This document shows, one piece after another, positions 15,408 through 22,992 of a stretch of 64,000 nucleotides of DNA. The notes beneath the pieces were generated by a model. That model was not told the DNA's origin, searched no databases, and saw only the letters and a program-made list of their open reading frames with translations. The stretch is from Pedobacter sp. D749 (GTDB lineage Bacteria; Bacteroidota; Bacteroidia; Sphingobacteriales; Sphingobacteriaceae). Numbering within the stretch: position 1 is the first letter of the stretch; the number at the start of each line of letters is the position of its first letter. Where the stretch lies: contig NZ_CP079218.1 of assembly GCF_019317285.1 (NCBI RefSeq), forward strand, positions 2,976,001 to 3,040,000, given 5' to 3'. The translations under genes and the position numbers were made by a program.

Positions 15408-16298
15408 TTACTCCACTCCTTTTACACTAGTCGGAATAACATACAACGATTTTGAGGCCGTAATAAATAGTAGGTTTTTATCTTTTCCTCCGAAACAAAT
15501 GTTACCACACCACTCTTCAGGTACATTAATATGAGCAATTTTTTCGCCTGTAGGTTTGTAAATATCCACTCCTTTTCCGGTTAAATAGATATTTCCTTTG
15601 TTATCTAAAGTCATCCCGTCAGAATGCTGGTTAACGATCAGCTGTCTGTCAGATAATTTGGCATCTGCGCCAATGGCATAACGGTAGGTCTTATTGTTCC
15701 CCATATCGGCAATGTACAATAATTTACCATCTGGCGTACCCACAATACCGTTTGGCTTAATTACATCATCAGCGACAATGATTGCTTCTTTTTTCCCTTT
15801 CGGCAGATAATACACCTTTTGTCCCTGAATTTCGGGCGATTTCCTTGTCCAGTAATCACGTTGGTAATAAGGGTCGGTAAAATATATCCCGCCTTTAGCA
15901 TCCAACCAGATATCATTTGGACCATTTACTTTTTTTCCTTCATAATCACTGAAGAGTACTTTTATTTTCTTGTTTTTATCGATAGACCAGATCTGGTTAT
16001 TTTCGTCGGCACATACAATTAAGTTCCCTTTTTTATCAAAATAAGTTCCATTTGCCCTACCTGATTTATCCATGTATAGGCTCAGTTTGCCATTAATATC
16101 ATATTTCCAGATTTTATCGTTGGGCTGATCAGTAAAAAAAACATTTCCTTGTTTATCAACAGAAGCCCCCTCGGTAAACTTAAACTGTGCAGAAATCAAT
16201 TTTAAACTGTCCTGCACAAAAATGTTTTGTTCTACACTTTGTGCAAAAGAAGCTAAGCCTAAGCCCAAAAAAGCTAGAGAAAAGAAATATTTTTTCAT
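15408..16298 (-). CDS. Secreted SMP-30/gluconolactonase/LRE-like beta-propeller protein
   Basis: A 296-aa protein with signal peptide MKKYFFSLAFLGLGLASFAQ. The mature part is a six-bladed propeller of the SMP-30/gluconolactonase type, with repeated blade edges (GNVFFTDQPNDKIWKYDING, GPNDIWLDAKGGIYFTDPYY, PNGIVGTPDGKLLYIADMGN, DGMTLDNKGNIYLTGKGVDI). The EGxxxD, PND and DG positions fit the metal site of lactonases. It probably hydrolyses a sugar lactone or related ester in the periplasm; the substrate is unknown. It is downstream of two ABC genes on the same strand but separated from them by a strong palindrome, so it is likely its own unit. Confidence 0.85.
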   Translation of the reverse strand: MKKYFFSLAFLGLGLASFAQSVEQNIFVQDSLKLISAQFKFTEGASVDKQGNVFFTDQPNDKIWKYDINGKLSLYMDKSGRANGTYFDKKGNLIVCADENNQIWSIDKNKKIKVLFSDYEGKKVNGPNDIWLDAKGGIYFTDPYYQRDYWTRKSPEIQGQKVYYLPKGKKEAIIVADDVIKPNGIVGTPDGKLLYIADMGNNKTYRYAIGADAKLSDRQLIVNQHSDGMTLDNKGNIYLTGKGVDIYKPTGEKIAHINVPEEWCGNICFGGKDKNLLFITASKSLYVIPTSVKGVE

Positions 16299-16317
16299 TT
16301 GTATTAATTATTTGATC

Positions 16318-16350
16318 AGACCTCGCAGGTTTTTAAAACCTGCGAGGTCT
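16318..16350. repeat. 33-bp perfect palindrome between genes
   Basis: AGACCTCGCAGGTTTT (16318-16333), a central T, and AAAACCTGCGAGGTCT (16335-16350) form 16-bp perfect arms. It sits 14 bases after the stop of the ABC gene and 19 bases before the SMP-30-like start, both on the minus strand. Palindromes of this sequence are, from memory, frequent between genes in Bacteroidota. RNA from either strand would fold into a strong hairpin that could act as a terminator or mRNA 3' stabiliser. Confidence 0.7.
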
Positions 16351-16363
16351 ATACGTAAAGATA

Positions 16364-18124
16364 TTAACTTACCCGCTTGCCTTTTAGTAACATATTTAAT
16401 GCATCGTTCAGCGTTCCGGCCTTTTGCACCTCCCCTTCATTTACGAAATAAATTTCATCAGCATTTTCGATCGTATTTAAACGGTGGGCTATAATTACCA
16501 ATGTTGTTTCTTTCGAAAGTTTATTTAAAATACTGCCTAAAAGTTGTTCGGTTATCGTATCAATATTTGCTGTAGCTTCATCAAGAATCAATAATTCAGG
16601 ATTTCTAAGCACCGCACGCATAAAAGCAATCAGCTGTTTCTGGCCCAAACTGATACTGTCTGATCCTGAAGTAATCTGCGTATTTAGCCCTTCACCAAAT
16701 ATGGCTAAAAGTGCGTTGAGGTTAGCTTCTTCAATTATTCTCTCCAGCTTTTCATCACTAACCTCTTTATATTGACTATTACCGTACAAAATATTCTCTT
16801 TTACAGTTCCCGTAAATAAAAATGGCTCTTGCAATATAAAACCGATTTTTTGTGTTCGTTCTTCTGCAGAAAATGACCTGATATCCTTACCATTTAATAA
16901 AATAGTACCTTTTGTAGCATCGTATAATCGTGAAATTAATGAAGCAGTTGTGGTTTTCCCACCTCCGGTTGGTCCAATTAAAGCATAAGTTTTACCCTTT
17001 TCGAATCTTAAATTGATATTATGCAGGATTTCTTTGCTATCATCATAAGAAAAATGAACATTTTTAAACTCAAGCAAAGCATCAGAAGTAATATTTTCAT
17101 CGGTTTTAACCTGTTGTAAGTCGCTCTCTAACGAAAGGATTTGCGATATCCTGTCCCAACCAGCCATAGCGACCTGGAAACTAGTCCAAAGAGCCGCCAG
17201 TTGCCTCAGCGGATTATAAAAATTAGTGGTGTAAGAAATATAACTCACCAATAAACCCAGGGTAAAATTGCCCTTAGAAATTAAATAAATACCAAATAGT
17301 AAGGTAATTAATTGCGCAATACTCGATAATAGCCCGTAAATAGGGACAAAAATATTATTGGCTAAACCAGCACCAATCGCTGTTTTATAGTTTTCGGTAT
17401 TGGCTTCGTTAAAACGTTTCCTAAAATAATCCCTGCGGTTAAAGGCGATAATTACTTTAAAGTTGTTCAGGCTTTCCTGTATTTCAGCGCTCATTCCGCC
17501 AACACTTTTTAAATTTTTAGCATTTTTTCCTTTTACCCAGGGCGATAAAGCCACTGTAAAAAGAACGATTACCACCGCTGGCGAAAGTGTTGCCGCGCCA
17601 AGTTCAGGGTTAATCGAAAGCAGGAAAATACCGGCACCAATCATGGTTACGATACTACCGATAAACTGCATTAGCGATTGCGAAAAAAACTGGTTCAGTT
17701 TATCTGTATCATTATTCACCCTCGAAATCAGATCACCGGCTTTGTTCTGGTTAAAAAACGAAACGGGTAATTCCTGTAATTTATTAAAAATGGAATTGCG
17801 TAAAGTGTATAACATCCGCTGGCCTATTCCGCCCATTAACCTGGTTTGGATGTAACCGGTAACCATGGCCATCATGTACATCACCAGCAAGATACCGCCA
17901 AAAATAAGCACACCATGAAATTGTTTGGTGCGAATATAGGTATCAACCGTATGGCCAACCAATAACGGTCCTAAAAGCAATAAACCTGAATTTACTAAAA
18001 TAGCAATCAGTGCCAGCCACAGGTTTTTACGTTCGGCTGAAATGAGTTTAAGCAGGCTTTTCAGCGCTTTATAAGTCGATTGCTTTTCCTGCCTGGCACT
18101 AAGCTGGTTAAGATTGTAGTTCAT
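16364..18124 (-). CDS. ABC exporter half-transporter, partner with intact Walker B and degenerate signature
   Basis: A 586-aa inner-membrane half-transporter. The membrane domain covers about residues 35-330 and the ATPase domain follows, with Walker A GPTGGGKTT, Walker B LLILDEATANID (catalytic Glu present) and switch His in VIIAHRLNTI. The signature reads ISLGQKQ instead of LSGGQ. The start is ATG 18124 (MNYNLNQLSARQEK), which overlaps the upstream ABC gene by 17 bases; a further in-frame start at 18163 lies deeper in that gene and is less likely. Together with its neighbour it matches heterodimeric exporters such as TM287/288, where this is the TM288-like subunit. Confidence 0.92.
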   Translation of the reverse strand: MNYNLNQLSARQEKQSTYKALKSLLKLISAERKNLWLALIAILVNSGLLLLGPLLVGHTVDTYIRTKQFHGVLIFGGILLVMYMMAMVTGYIQTRLMGGIGQRMLYTLRNSIFNKLQELPVSFFNQNKAGDLISRVNNDTDKLNQFFSQSLMQFIGSIVTMIGAGIFLLSINPELGAATLSPAVVIVLFTVALSPWVKGKNAKNLKSVGGMSAEIQESLNNFKVIIAFNRRDYFRKRFNEANTENYKTAIGAGLANNIFVPIYGLLSSIAQLITLLFGIYLISKGNFTLGLLVSYISYTTNFYNPLRQLAALWTSFQVAMAGWDRISQILSLESDLQQVKTDENITSDALLEFKNVHFSYDDSKEILHNINLRFEKGKTYALIGPTGGGKTTTASLISRLYDATKGTILLNGKDIRSFSAEERTQKIGFILQEPFLFTGTVKENILYGNSQYKEVSDEKLERIIEEANLNALLAIFGEGLNTQITSGSDSISLGQKQLIAFMRAVLRNPELLILDEATANIDTITEQLLGSILNKLSKETTLVIIAHRLNTIENADEIYFVNEGEVQKAGTLNDALNMLLKGKRVS

Positions 18125-19844
18125 AATTACTGGTGCTCTGTTGTGAATTGTAAATCTGAACATACTCAGGACTGCTTTTCAACAATTCCTGATGGGTTCC
18201 TTCTGCAATGATTTCGCCCTGCATCAGCAAGATCACTTTGTCGTAATGTTCAACAGAAGCTATTTTTTGGGTAATAGAAAGTAAAGTTAAACCCGGATAA
18301 TTCTGCTGGATATTCGCCAAAATTCTTTTCTCGGTATTGGTATCAACACGGGCAGTAAAATCATCCAGTAATAAAATCTTCGGATTTACAGCCAGGGCTC
18401 TTGCTAACATAATCCGCTGTTTTTGTCCACCCGAAAGACTGTTCCCCCGTTCTGAAACAATCGTATTTAACTGGTCTGGCAAAGCATCTACAAAATCCTT
18501 AAGTTCAGCAGTAGCAATGGCCTTCGCCAACGATTCGTCTGTAACAGTATCGCTAAAGGCAATATTTTCCCGAATGCTCATGTTAAACATGATGCTATCC
18601 TGAAATACAAAACCAACCTGTTGGTGAAAATTCTCTTGCTTGTATTGTTTAATCTCTTCACCATCAAACAATACCACTCCCGAATCAGCATCAATCAAAC
18701 CTGTTAAAATATAAAGCAATTGCGTTTTTCCTGCAGCTGTAGGCCCAATAATGGCCGTTTTAGAACCTGCCTTGGCAGAAAATGAAACTGATTTTAAAAT
18801 TGGTTTCTGGCCGAAATTCATACTAATATCTTTCACTTCGACATCGCCCTTTAACTGTGAAGTTAATGTACCCGGATGGTTGATCTCTGCCGCGTTGAGT
18901 ACACTTTCTATTCTTTGATAAGATGCCGTAGCCTGTGCAATAACATTACTCATAAAACCGATTACCAAAATGGGAAAGATAATGAGTGTGAGGTAACTGC
19001 TAAAAGCGGTAAACTCTCCCAGGGTCATCGAGTTGGTAATTACAAAATGACCACCCAGCACCAAAATGCACAAACCAGATAAATTGGCTGTAAAAACAAT
19101 AACCGGAATCAAGGCTGCAAACATTCGCAGGATGGATATCCCTAAATCTCTCGCTTTGGCATTTGCATCTAAAAATTTATGGTATTCTAAAGTTTGAGAA
19201 TTGATTACCCGTATCAGAGCCGAACCTAAAATACTTTCGCTGATTACTTTGTTTAACCAATCGATCACTTCCCTGCTCTTTTTGAAAAGCACTTTTACCT
19301 TGCTTAACACGTAAAAAAACGCGCCGCCAATAATTGGCACAATCGCAATTACGCAAAGTGCCAGTTTCCAGTTAATCATTAAGAGCAGGATACTTGCGCC
19401 AACAATTAAAAATATAGACGAACAGATAGATACAATAGCCTGCGAAACAAACATTTTAATCGAATCGGCATCGGCAGTAAGGTTGGTAAGCAGTTTTGAT
19501 GGGTTAGCCTGAATAATGTAGGCATGGCTTTGTCTCGAAATCTGATCAGATAGCCTGGTTCTTAAATCTCTTGCCACACGTTCAGAAGCATAGGTTTGCA
19601 CAATACTCTGCAAATAAGTAAAAATAAAAACCAGAACAATGGCCAGCGAAAACTGAAGCAGTATGGATTGAAGATTGAAAGTTTTATTGGTGTACGAATC
19701 GATACCACTGGCAATAATCTTTGGTAAAAGTAAGTTGATACCGTTACTGAGCAGCGCAAACAGGATTAGCATAAAAATTAAGCCTTTGTAGTTTCCAAGT
19801 AAACTGAAAATACTCGGCTTTTTGGCTTCTTTGGTTTTTTCCAT
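18108..19844 (-). CDS. ABC exporter half-transporter, partner with degenerate catalytic site
   Basis: A 578-aa half-transporter, the first gene of the pair. The membrane domain (about 20-310) is followed by an ATPase domain with Walker A GPTAAGKTQ and a canonical signature LSGGQKQR. Walker B is ILLLDDFTARVD, where the catalytic glutamate is replaced by aspartate, and the switch histidine is replaced by glutamine (SITQKIAS). These are exactly the substitutions of the degenerate-site subunit in heterodimeric exporters (TM287, BmrC). The dimer with the downstream gene should have one hydrolytic and one non-hydrolytic ATP site. The substrate is unknown; drugs or lipids are usual. A -7 box is at 19875-19882. 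Confidence 0.93.
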   Translation of the reverse strand: MEKTKEAKKPSIFSLLGNYKGLIFMLILFALLSNGINLLLPKIIASGIDSYTNKTFNLQSILLQFSLAIVLVFIFTYLQSIVQTYASERVARDLRTRLSDQISRQSHAYIIQANPSKLLTNLTADADSIKMFVSQAIVSICSSIFLIVGASILLLMINWKLALCVIAIVPIIGGAFFYVLSKVKVLFKKSREVIDWLNKVISESILGSALIRVINSQTLEYHKFLDANAKARDLGISILRMFAALIPVIVFTANLSGLCILVLGGHFVITNSMTLGEFTAFSSYLTLIIFPILVIGFMSNVIAQATASYQRIESVLNAAEINHPGTLTSQLKGDVEVKDISMNFGQKPILKSVSFSAKAGSKTAIIGPTAAGKTQLLYILTGLIDADSGVVLFDGEEIKQYKQENFHQQVGFVFQDSIMFNMSIRENIAFSDTVTDESLAKAIATAELKDFVDALPDQLNTIVSERGNSLSGGQKQRIMLARALAVNPKILLLDDFTARVDTNTEKRILANIQQNYPGLTLLSITQKIASVEHYDKVILLMQGEIIAEGTHQELLKSSPEYVQIYNSQQSTSNYELQS

Positions 19845-19874
19845 ATCAATGAAGATACCTTAAATTGTAGGTTC

Positions 19875-19882
19875 CAAATTTA
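19875..19882 (-). promoter_or_regulatory. Putative -7 box of the heterodimeric ABC operon
   Basis: The minus strand reads TAAATTTG (TAnnTTTG). Predicted start of transcription is near 19870, with a leader of about 26 nt to the ATG at 19844. No convincing -33 element was found. Confidence 0.45.
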
Positions 19883-19919
19883 GCCCAAAGAAATGATTAA
19901 ATGAGAAAATAATTAATTG

Positions 19920-20025
19920 GAGAATGATTGAATTTTGAGTGATTGAATGTTTGGTGATTTTTATTAAATCATTCTTCCAAACATTCAATCATCCACTCAT
20001 TTTATCATTCAATCATTCTCTCATT
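19920..20025. repeat. Imperfect hairpin of repeated GATTGAAT units
   Basis: GAGAATGATTGAAT and GATTGAATGTTTGG on the left (19920-19954) are the reverse complements of ATTCAATCATTCTC and CCAAACATTCAATC on the right (19977-20020). The right arm carries about nine extra bases between the two blocks. Transcribed RNA would form a long stem. It separates the ABC operon from the scramblase-like gene. Confidence 0.65.
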
Positions 20026-20048
20026 CAACGATTAAACAATTAACCCAT

Positions 20049-20651
20049 TTATTTACTCTCCTTCAAAACCATATCAATGGTGATGGCAGTGGCCACAATC
20101 GCAACTTTTTGATTACTTTCTGCATAACTGGGATCGATAGAAACATTGTATTTATCGGCTGTGGTAAAAACCTCTTTCAAAGCACCAGCCCATTTTTTAC
20201 TTATTTTGCCCATTTCGACACCTGCATTGTTAGTGATGGTAAAGTTCCAGGCTTTCCAATCGCCAGATATTTTTGCAATCTCCTCCCCAGAAGTTGGACT
20301 CGAAATGGTAAAAGTTGGTTTAAATAATTTAAATTTTTGTTTAATAATACCCACTTCAACACCAAGCGGATCGGTAACAAGAATTTTCGACATCCAGAAT
20401 GTCCAGCCTCTGGTAATGGTTGCCTGTAACTGATCGTTTATATCAGTAATTTCTAATTTAAAAGGCATCATTCGCTTATCAACCAATAAGGTTAGAACCT
20501 TGTGCCAGCCAGAAATACGCTGTTTAATAATCCCGATCTGAGTGCCCTGATCGTTATAAACTTTGTACTCGTTCGCAAACTTTAAAAAGTTTACTTTCTC
20601 ATCAATAAAATATTCGTCGCTTAAAAAAAATGGAGGAATCTGCTTGTTCAT
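20049..20651 (-). CDS. Phospholipid scramblase/LURP-one-related family protein
   Basis: A 200-aa soluble protein with the repeated strand pattern of the tubby-like scramblase/LURP1 fold. Successive segments all describe a beta-barrel of 12 strands around a helix: YKVYNDQGTQIGIIKQRISG, DKRMMPFKLEITD, KILVTDPLGVEVGIIKQKF, EEIAKISGDWKAWNFTITNN and AGVEMGKISKKWAG. The final hydrophobic stretch (VAIVATAITIDMVL) is the buried C-terminal helix of the fold. The bacterial members have no established function, and true scramblase activity should not be assumed. Confidence 0.8.
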   Translation of the reverse strand: MNKQIPPFFLSDEYFIDEKVNFLKFANEYKVYNDQGTQIGIIKQRISGWHKVLTLLVDKRMMPFKLEITDINDQLQATITRGWTFWMSKILVTDPLGVEVGIIKQKFKLFKPTFTISSPTSGEEIAKISGDWKAWNFTITNNAGVEMGKISKKWAGALKEVFTTADKYNVSIDPSYAESNQKVAIVATAITIDMVLKESK

Positions 20652-21034
20652 ATTATAGATTGAATTTTAGATAAGCTGCTAAAATATATATTTTTTTTCA
20701 TTCCTATTTGAAGTAGCTGCACTCCGTAGCGCATGGGCCAAGAAGGATTGTCATTGCGAGAAGGCTTTTTCAGCCGACGAAGCAATCTTACAATGATCGC
20801 TACCTGCGTACGCTTTAAGATTGCTTCGTGCCTCGCAATGACGACCCTCCAAAGATAAACGCGGATAGCAGCGAAAATCTTCCACAGTTTGTCACCCTGA
20901 GCGGAGTCGAAGGGCATATAAAAGATGGTTTACTACAACTAAAATTATCTCCAGTCATTTAAAACCAATTTGCAACTAAACATTACTACCTTTGTAGCAA
21001 AAGCCATTGAAGAAAATGGTTAGACCCCAATAAA
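20652..21034. other. Intergenic region with two dispersed repeats and the cvfB promoter
   Basis: The region contains a long palindromic copy of the GTCATTGCGAG...CTCGCAATGAC repeat (about 20751-20843), whose ends are inverted, and a GTCACCCTGAGCGGAGTCGA repeat (20891-20914). A -7 box is at 20987-20994. The open frame on the minus strand here is made of repeat sequence and is not a gene. Confidence 0.6.
20987..20994 (+). promoter_or_regulatory. Putative -7 box of cvfB
   Basis: TACCTTTG matches TAnnTTTG. The nearest TTTG upstream (20969-20972) gives a spacer of only 14 bases, so the -33 element is doubtful. The expected leader is about 35 nt before the ATG at 21035. Confidence 0.4.
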
Positions 21035-21880
21035 ATGATTGAAATAGGAAAATACAACGAGTTAAGGATTTTAAGCAAAACAGAAGCTGGATTAAACTTA
21101 ACTGACGGCGATAAACTAGTCATCCTGCCTTACCAATACGTTCCGAATGGTGTAGAAATTGGCGATAACATTAATGTTTTTGTTTTTGTACAGAAAGATG
21201 GCCGCCTAACGGGAACTACCCAGAAAGCTTATGCAGAAGTAGGCGATTTTGCCTTTTTAAAAGTGGTTTCCGATGGTGATGATGGCGTTTTTATGGACCT
21301 TGGTATTGATAAAGATGTATATGTTCCGGATCGCGAGCAAAAAAGGCCAATGCAAAAAGGCTATAAATATGTGGTTTACCTGTATTTAGACGAAAGCAAC
21401 GACCGCTTGTTGGCTTCTTCTAAACTATATGATTTTGTTGAAGAAGATGGCTTCGATTTTGAAGAGGGCGATGAAGTAAGCTTATTGATTACCGAAGAAA
21501 CCGATCTTGGTTTCAACGCCATTATCAACAATACTTATATAGGTTTGCTTTACAATAACGAGGTTTTCGATAATATCCAACCAGGCGAAATGCGCAAGGG
21601 CTGGATCAAGAAAATCCGTGTAGAAGGTAAAATCGATTTAACCTTACAACCAAGCGGTTATGGCCATATTCTCGATTCGAAAGAGATGATGTTAAGGGAG
21701 CTGAAAAAGAGTGGCGGTGTAATTGAACTGGGCGACAAAAGTTCCCCGGAAGATATTTATCATCGTTTCCAAATCAGTAAAAGCGCTTTCAAAAAAACCA
21801 TTGGCTCATTGTATAAAGAGCGTTTAATCGTACTTTCTGACGATTCGATCAGGTTACTAACAGACGAAGACGCTGAATAG
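21035..21880 (+). CDS. cvfB: CvfB-family S1-like RNA-binding protein
   Basis: A 281-aa cytoplasmic protein with several S1/OB-type domains and a C-terminal winged helix. The opening IGKYNELRILSKTEAGLNLT and the second domain (AYAEVGDFAFLKVVSDGDDG, GVFMDLGIDKDVYVP) are characteristic of the CvfB family. The end (about residues 225-280, GDKSSPEDIYHRFQISKSAF) is the winged helix. In Staphylococcus CvfB binds RNA and affects virulence gene expression; the role in Bacteroidota is not known. It is a single gene flanked by repeats. Confidence 0.9.
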   Translation: MIEIGKYNELRILSKTEAGLNLTDGDKLVILPYQYVPNGVEIGDNINVFVFVQKDGRLTGTTQKAYAEVGDFAFLKVVSDGDDGVFMDLGIDKDVYVPDREQKRPMQKGYKYVVYLYLDESNDRLLASSKLYDFVEEDGFDFEEGDEVSLLITEETDLGFNAIINNTYIGLLYNNEVFDNIQPGEMRKGWIKKIRVEGKIDLTLQPSGYGHILDSKEMMLRELKKSGGVIELGDKSSPEDIYHRFQISKSAFKKTIGSLYKERLIVLSDDSIRLLTDEDAE

Positions 21881-21904
21881 TAATAAAATTAAATTACAAA
21901 AGGA

Positions 21905-22104
21905 TCGTCATTTCGAGCGTAGTGCAATGAAGTGGAGAAATCTGTCTCGAGGTAGATCTCTCCACTTCGCTGCATTCCGGTCGTTTGATAAATCAAAGGA
22001 GATGACGAAATTTGTTTCTAGCCAGGAAAACACAGATTAACACTGGATAGATCTCCAATCAGTTACTTTACTCGCTTTGTCATCCTGAGCGTAGTCGAAG
22101 GACC
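21905..22104. repeat. Dispersed GTCATTTCGAGC / GTCATCCTGAGC repeats
   Basis: A repeat starting GTCATTTCGAGCGTAGTG (about 21908) runs through GAGAAATCT and an inverted AGATCTCTCCACTTCG half to about 22012. A second unit GTCATCCTGAGCGTAGTCGA lies at 22079-22098. These belong to the widespread Bacteroidota intergenic repeat class and separate two convergent genes. Confidence 0.65.
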
Positions 22105-22163
22105 TACGCGCTCCAGTTGAGATAAAAAGAGTTGCTTTGTGTCTTCGTAACTTTGTGGTAAAT

Positions 22164-22835
22164 CTAATTCAAATTAAATTTCTCGCTCTGAATTTTCACT
22201 GCATTAGAAGCCGAAACTATGGCCACAATCATAATTCCAATTACTATCGCCAAAATAACCTGTAAAGTAGAGTAAACCTTGGTTCCTGAAACAAAAATTT
22301 CTGATCCTTTAATCAGCTCATTCCCAACTTTAGATTGTATTTTAATGAGCGCCGAAAGTTTAGCTAAAGTCTGTTTTGAGGCATTTCTACCCATCGACTC
22401 GTAAATTGCCCTACCCTCTGTGCCAGCCACGTTCAAAATTTTAGTTTCCAATCCTTGCTGAACAGTTAATGCCTTTTTAAGGTCGTTTAAAAAACTTTTC
22501 TCCTGCTTTACCAATAAAGTAAGTTCGTATTTATTAATTACCGAATCTATTTTACGGTTGTGTTTATTCATCTTCACCATACCAGTTGAGGGATGAACAG
22601 CACTATTGCCCAACACTATTTCCTGAAGGATCTCATTTTTATGATATAGGTTTTCAGCAATAAAATATAAGTCTGTTGCCGGTACCAGCCGGTCATTGTA
22701 CATTGAAATAAAAGATTCGTTAATCTTTTCTACACTTTTATCCTCTAAAAAACGGATCAGCAAAGTGCAGCACATGATGCAAAAAAGCAGGAAAGCTATT
22801 TTTAGCTTGTTCTTAAGACTAAAAGCAAATTTCAT
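22164..22835 (-). CDS. Membrane-anchored four-helix-bundle (4HB_MCP-like) sensor protein without output domain
   Basis: A 223-aa protein. One membrane helix lies at about residues 13-30 (IAFLLFCIMCCTLLIRFL) and a second at about 192-212 (LQVILAIVIGIMIVAIVSAS). The intervening 160 residues are helical and periplasmic, including MYNDRLVPATDLYFIAENLY, the characteristic opening of the MCP four-helix-bundle sensor domain. Normal members continue into HAMP and a methyl-accepting or kinase domain; here only about ten residues follow the second helix. It may be a stand-alone sensor that pairs with another protein, or a truncated receptor. Confidence 0.8.
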   Translation of the reverse strand: MKFAFSLKNKLKIAFLLFCIMCCTLLIRFLEDKSVEKINESFISMYNDRLVPATDLYFIAENLYHKNEILQEIVLGNSAVHPSTGMVKMNKHNRKIDSVINKYELTLLVKQEKSFLNDLKKALTVQQGLETKILNVAGTEGRAIYESMGRNASKQTLAKLSALIKIQSKVGNELIKGSEIFVSGTKVYSTLQVILAIVIGIMIVAIVSASNAVKIQSEKFNLN

Positions 22836-22992
22836 ATATAATTCGGTTAGTATGTTCGATCATAAGATTATCTCATTTTGCTTATGCACACAAAGGCACG
22901 AAAACTCAAAGAAATAACTTTATGGCTAACTTATTTAATTTGTACAGCACGATAACAAAATTGTGCCATAGTGTCTTCGTGGTTATCTTCTC

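Noticed and set aside
20049..20651. Calling the protein a functional phospholipid scramblase
   Set aside because: Only the fold is supported; bacterial members of the family have no shown scramblase activity.
20648..20917. 89-codon open frame on the minus strand before the scramblase-like gene
   Set aside because: Most of it is translated GTCATTGCGAG and GTCACCCTGAGC repeat DNA, which gives similar fake frames at many loci in Bacteroidota.
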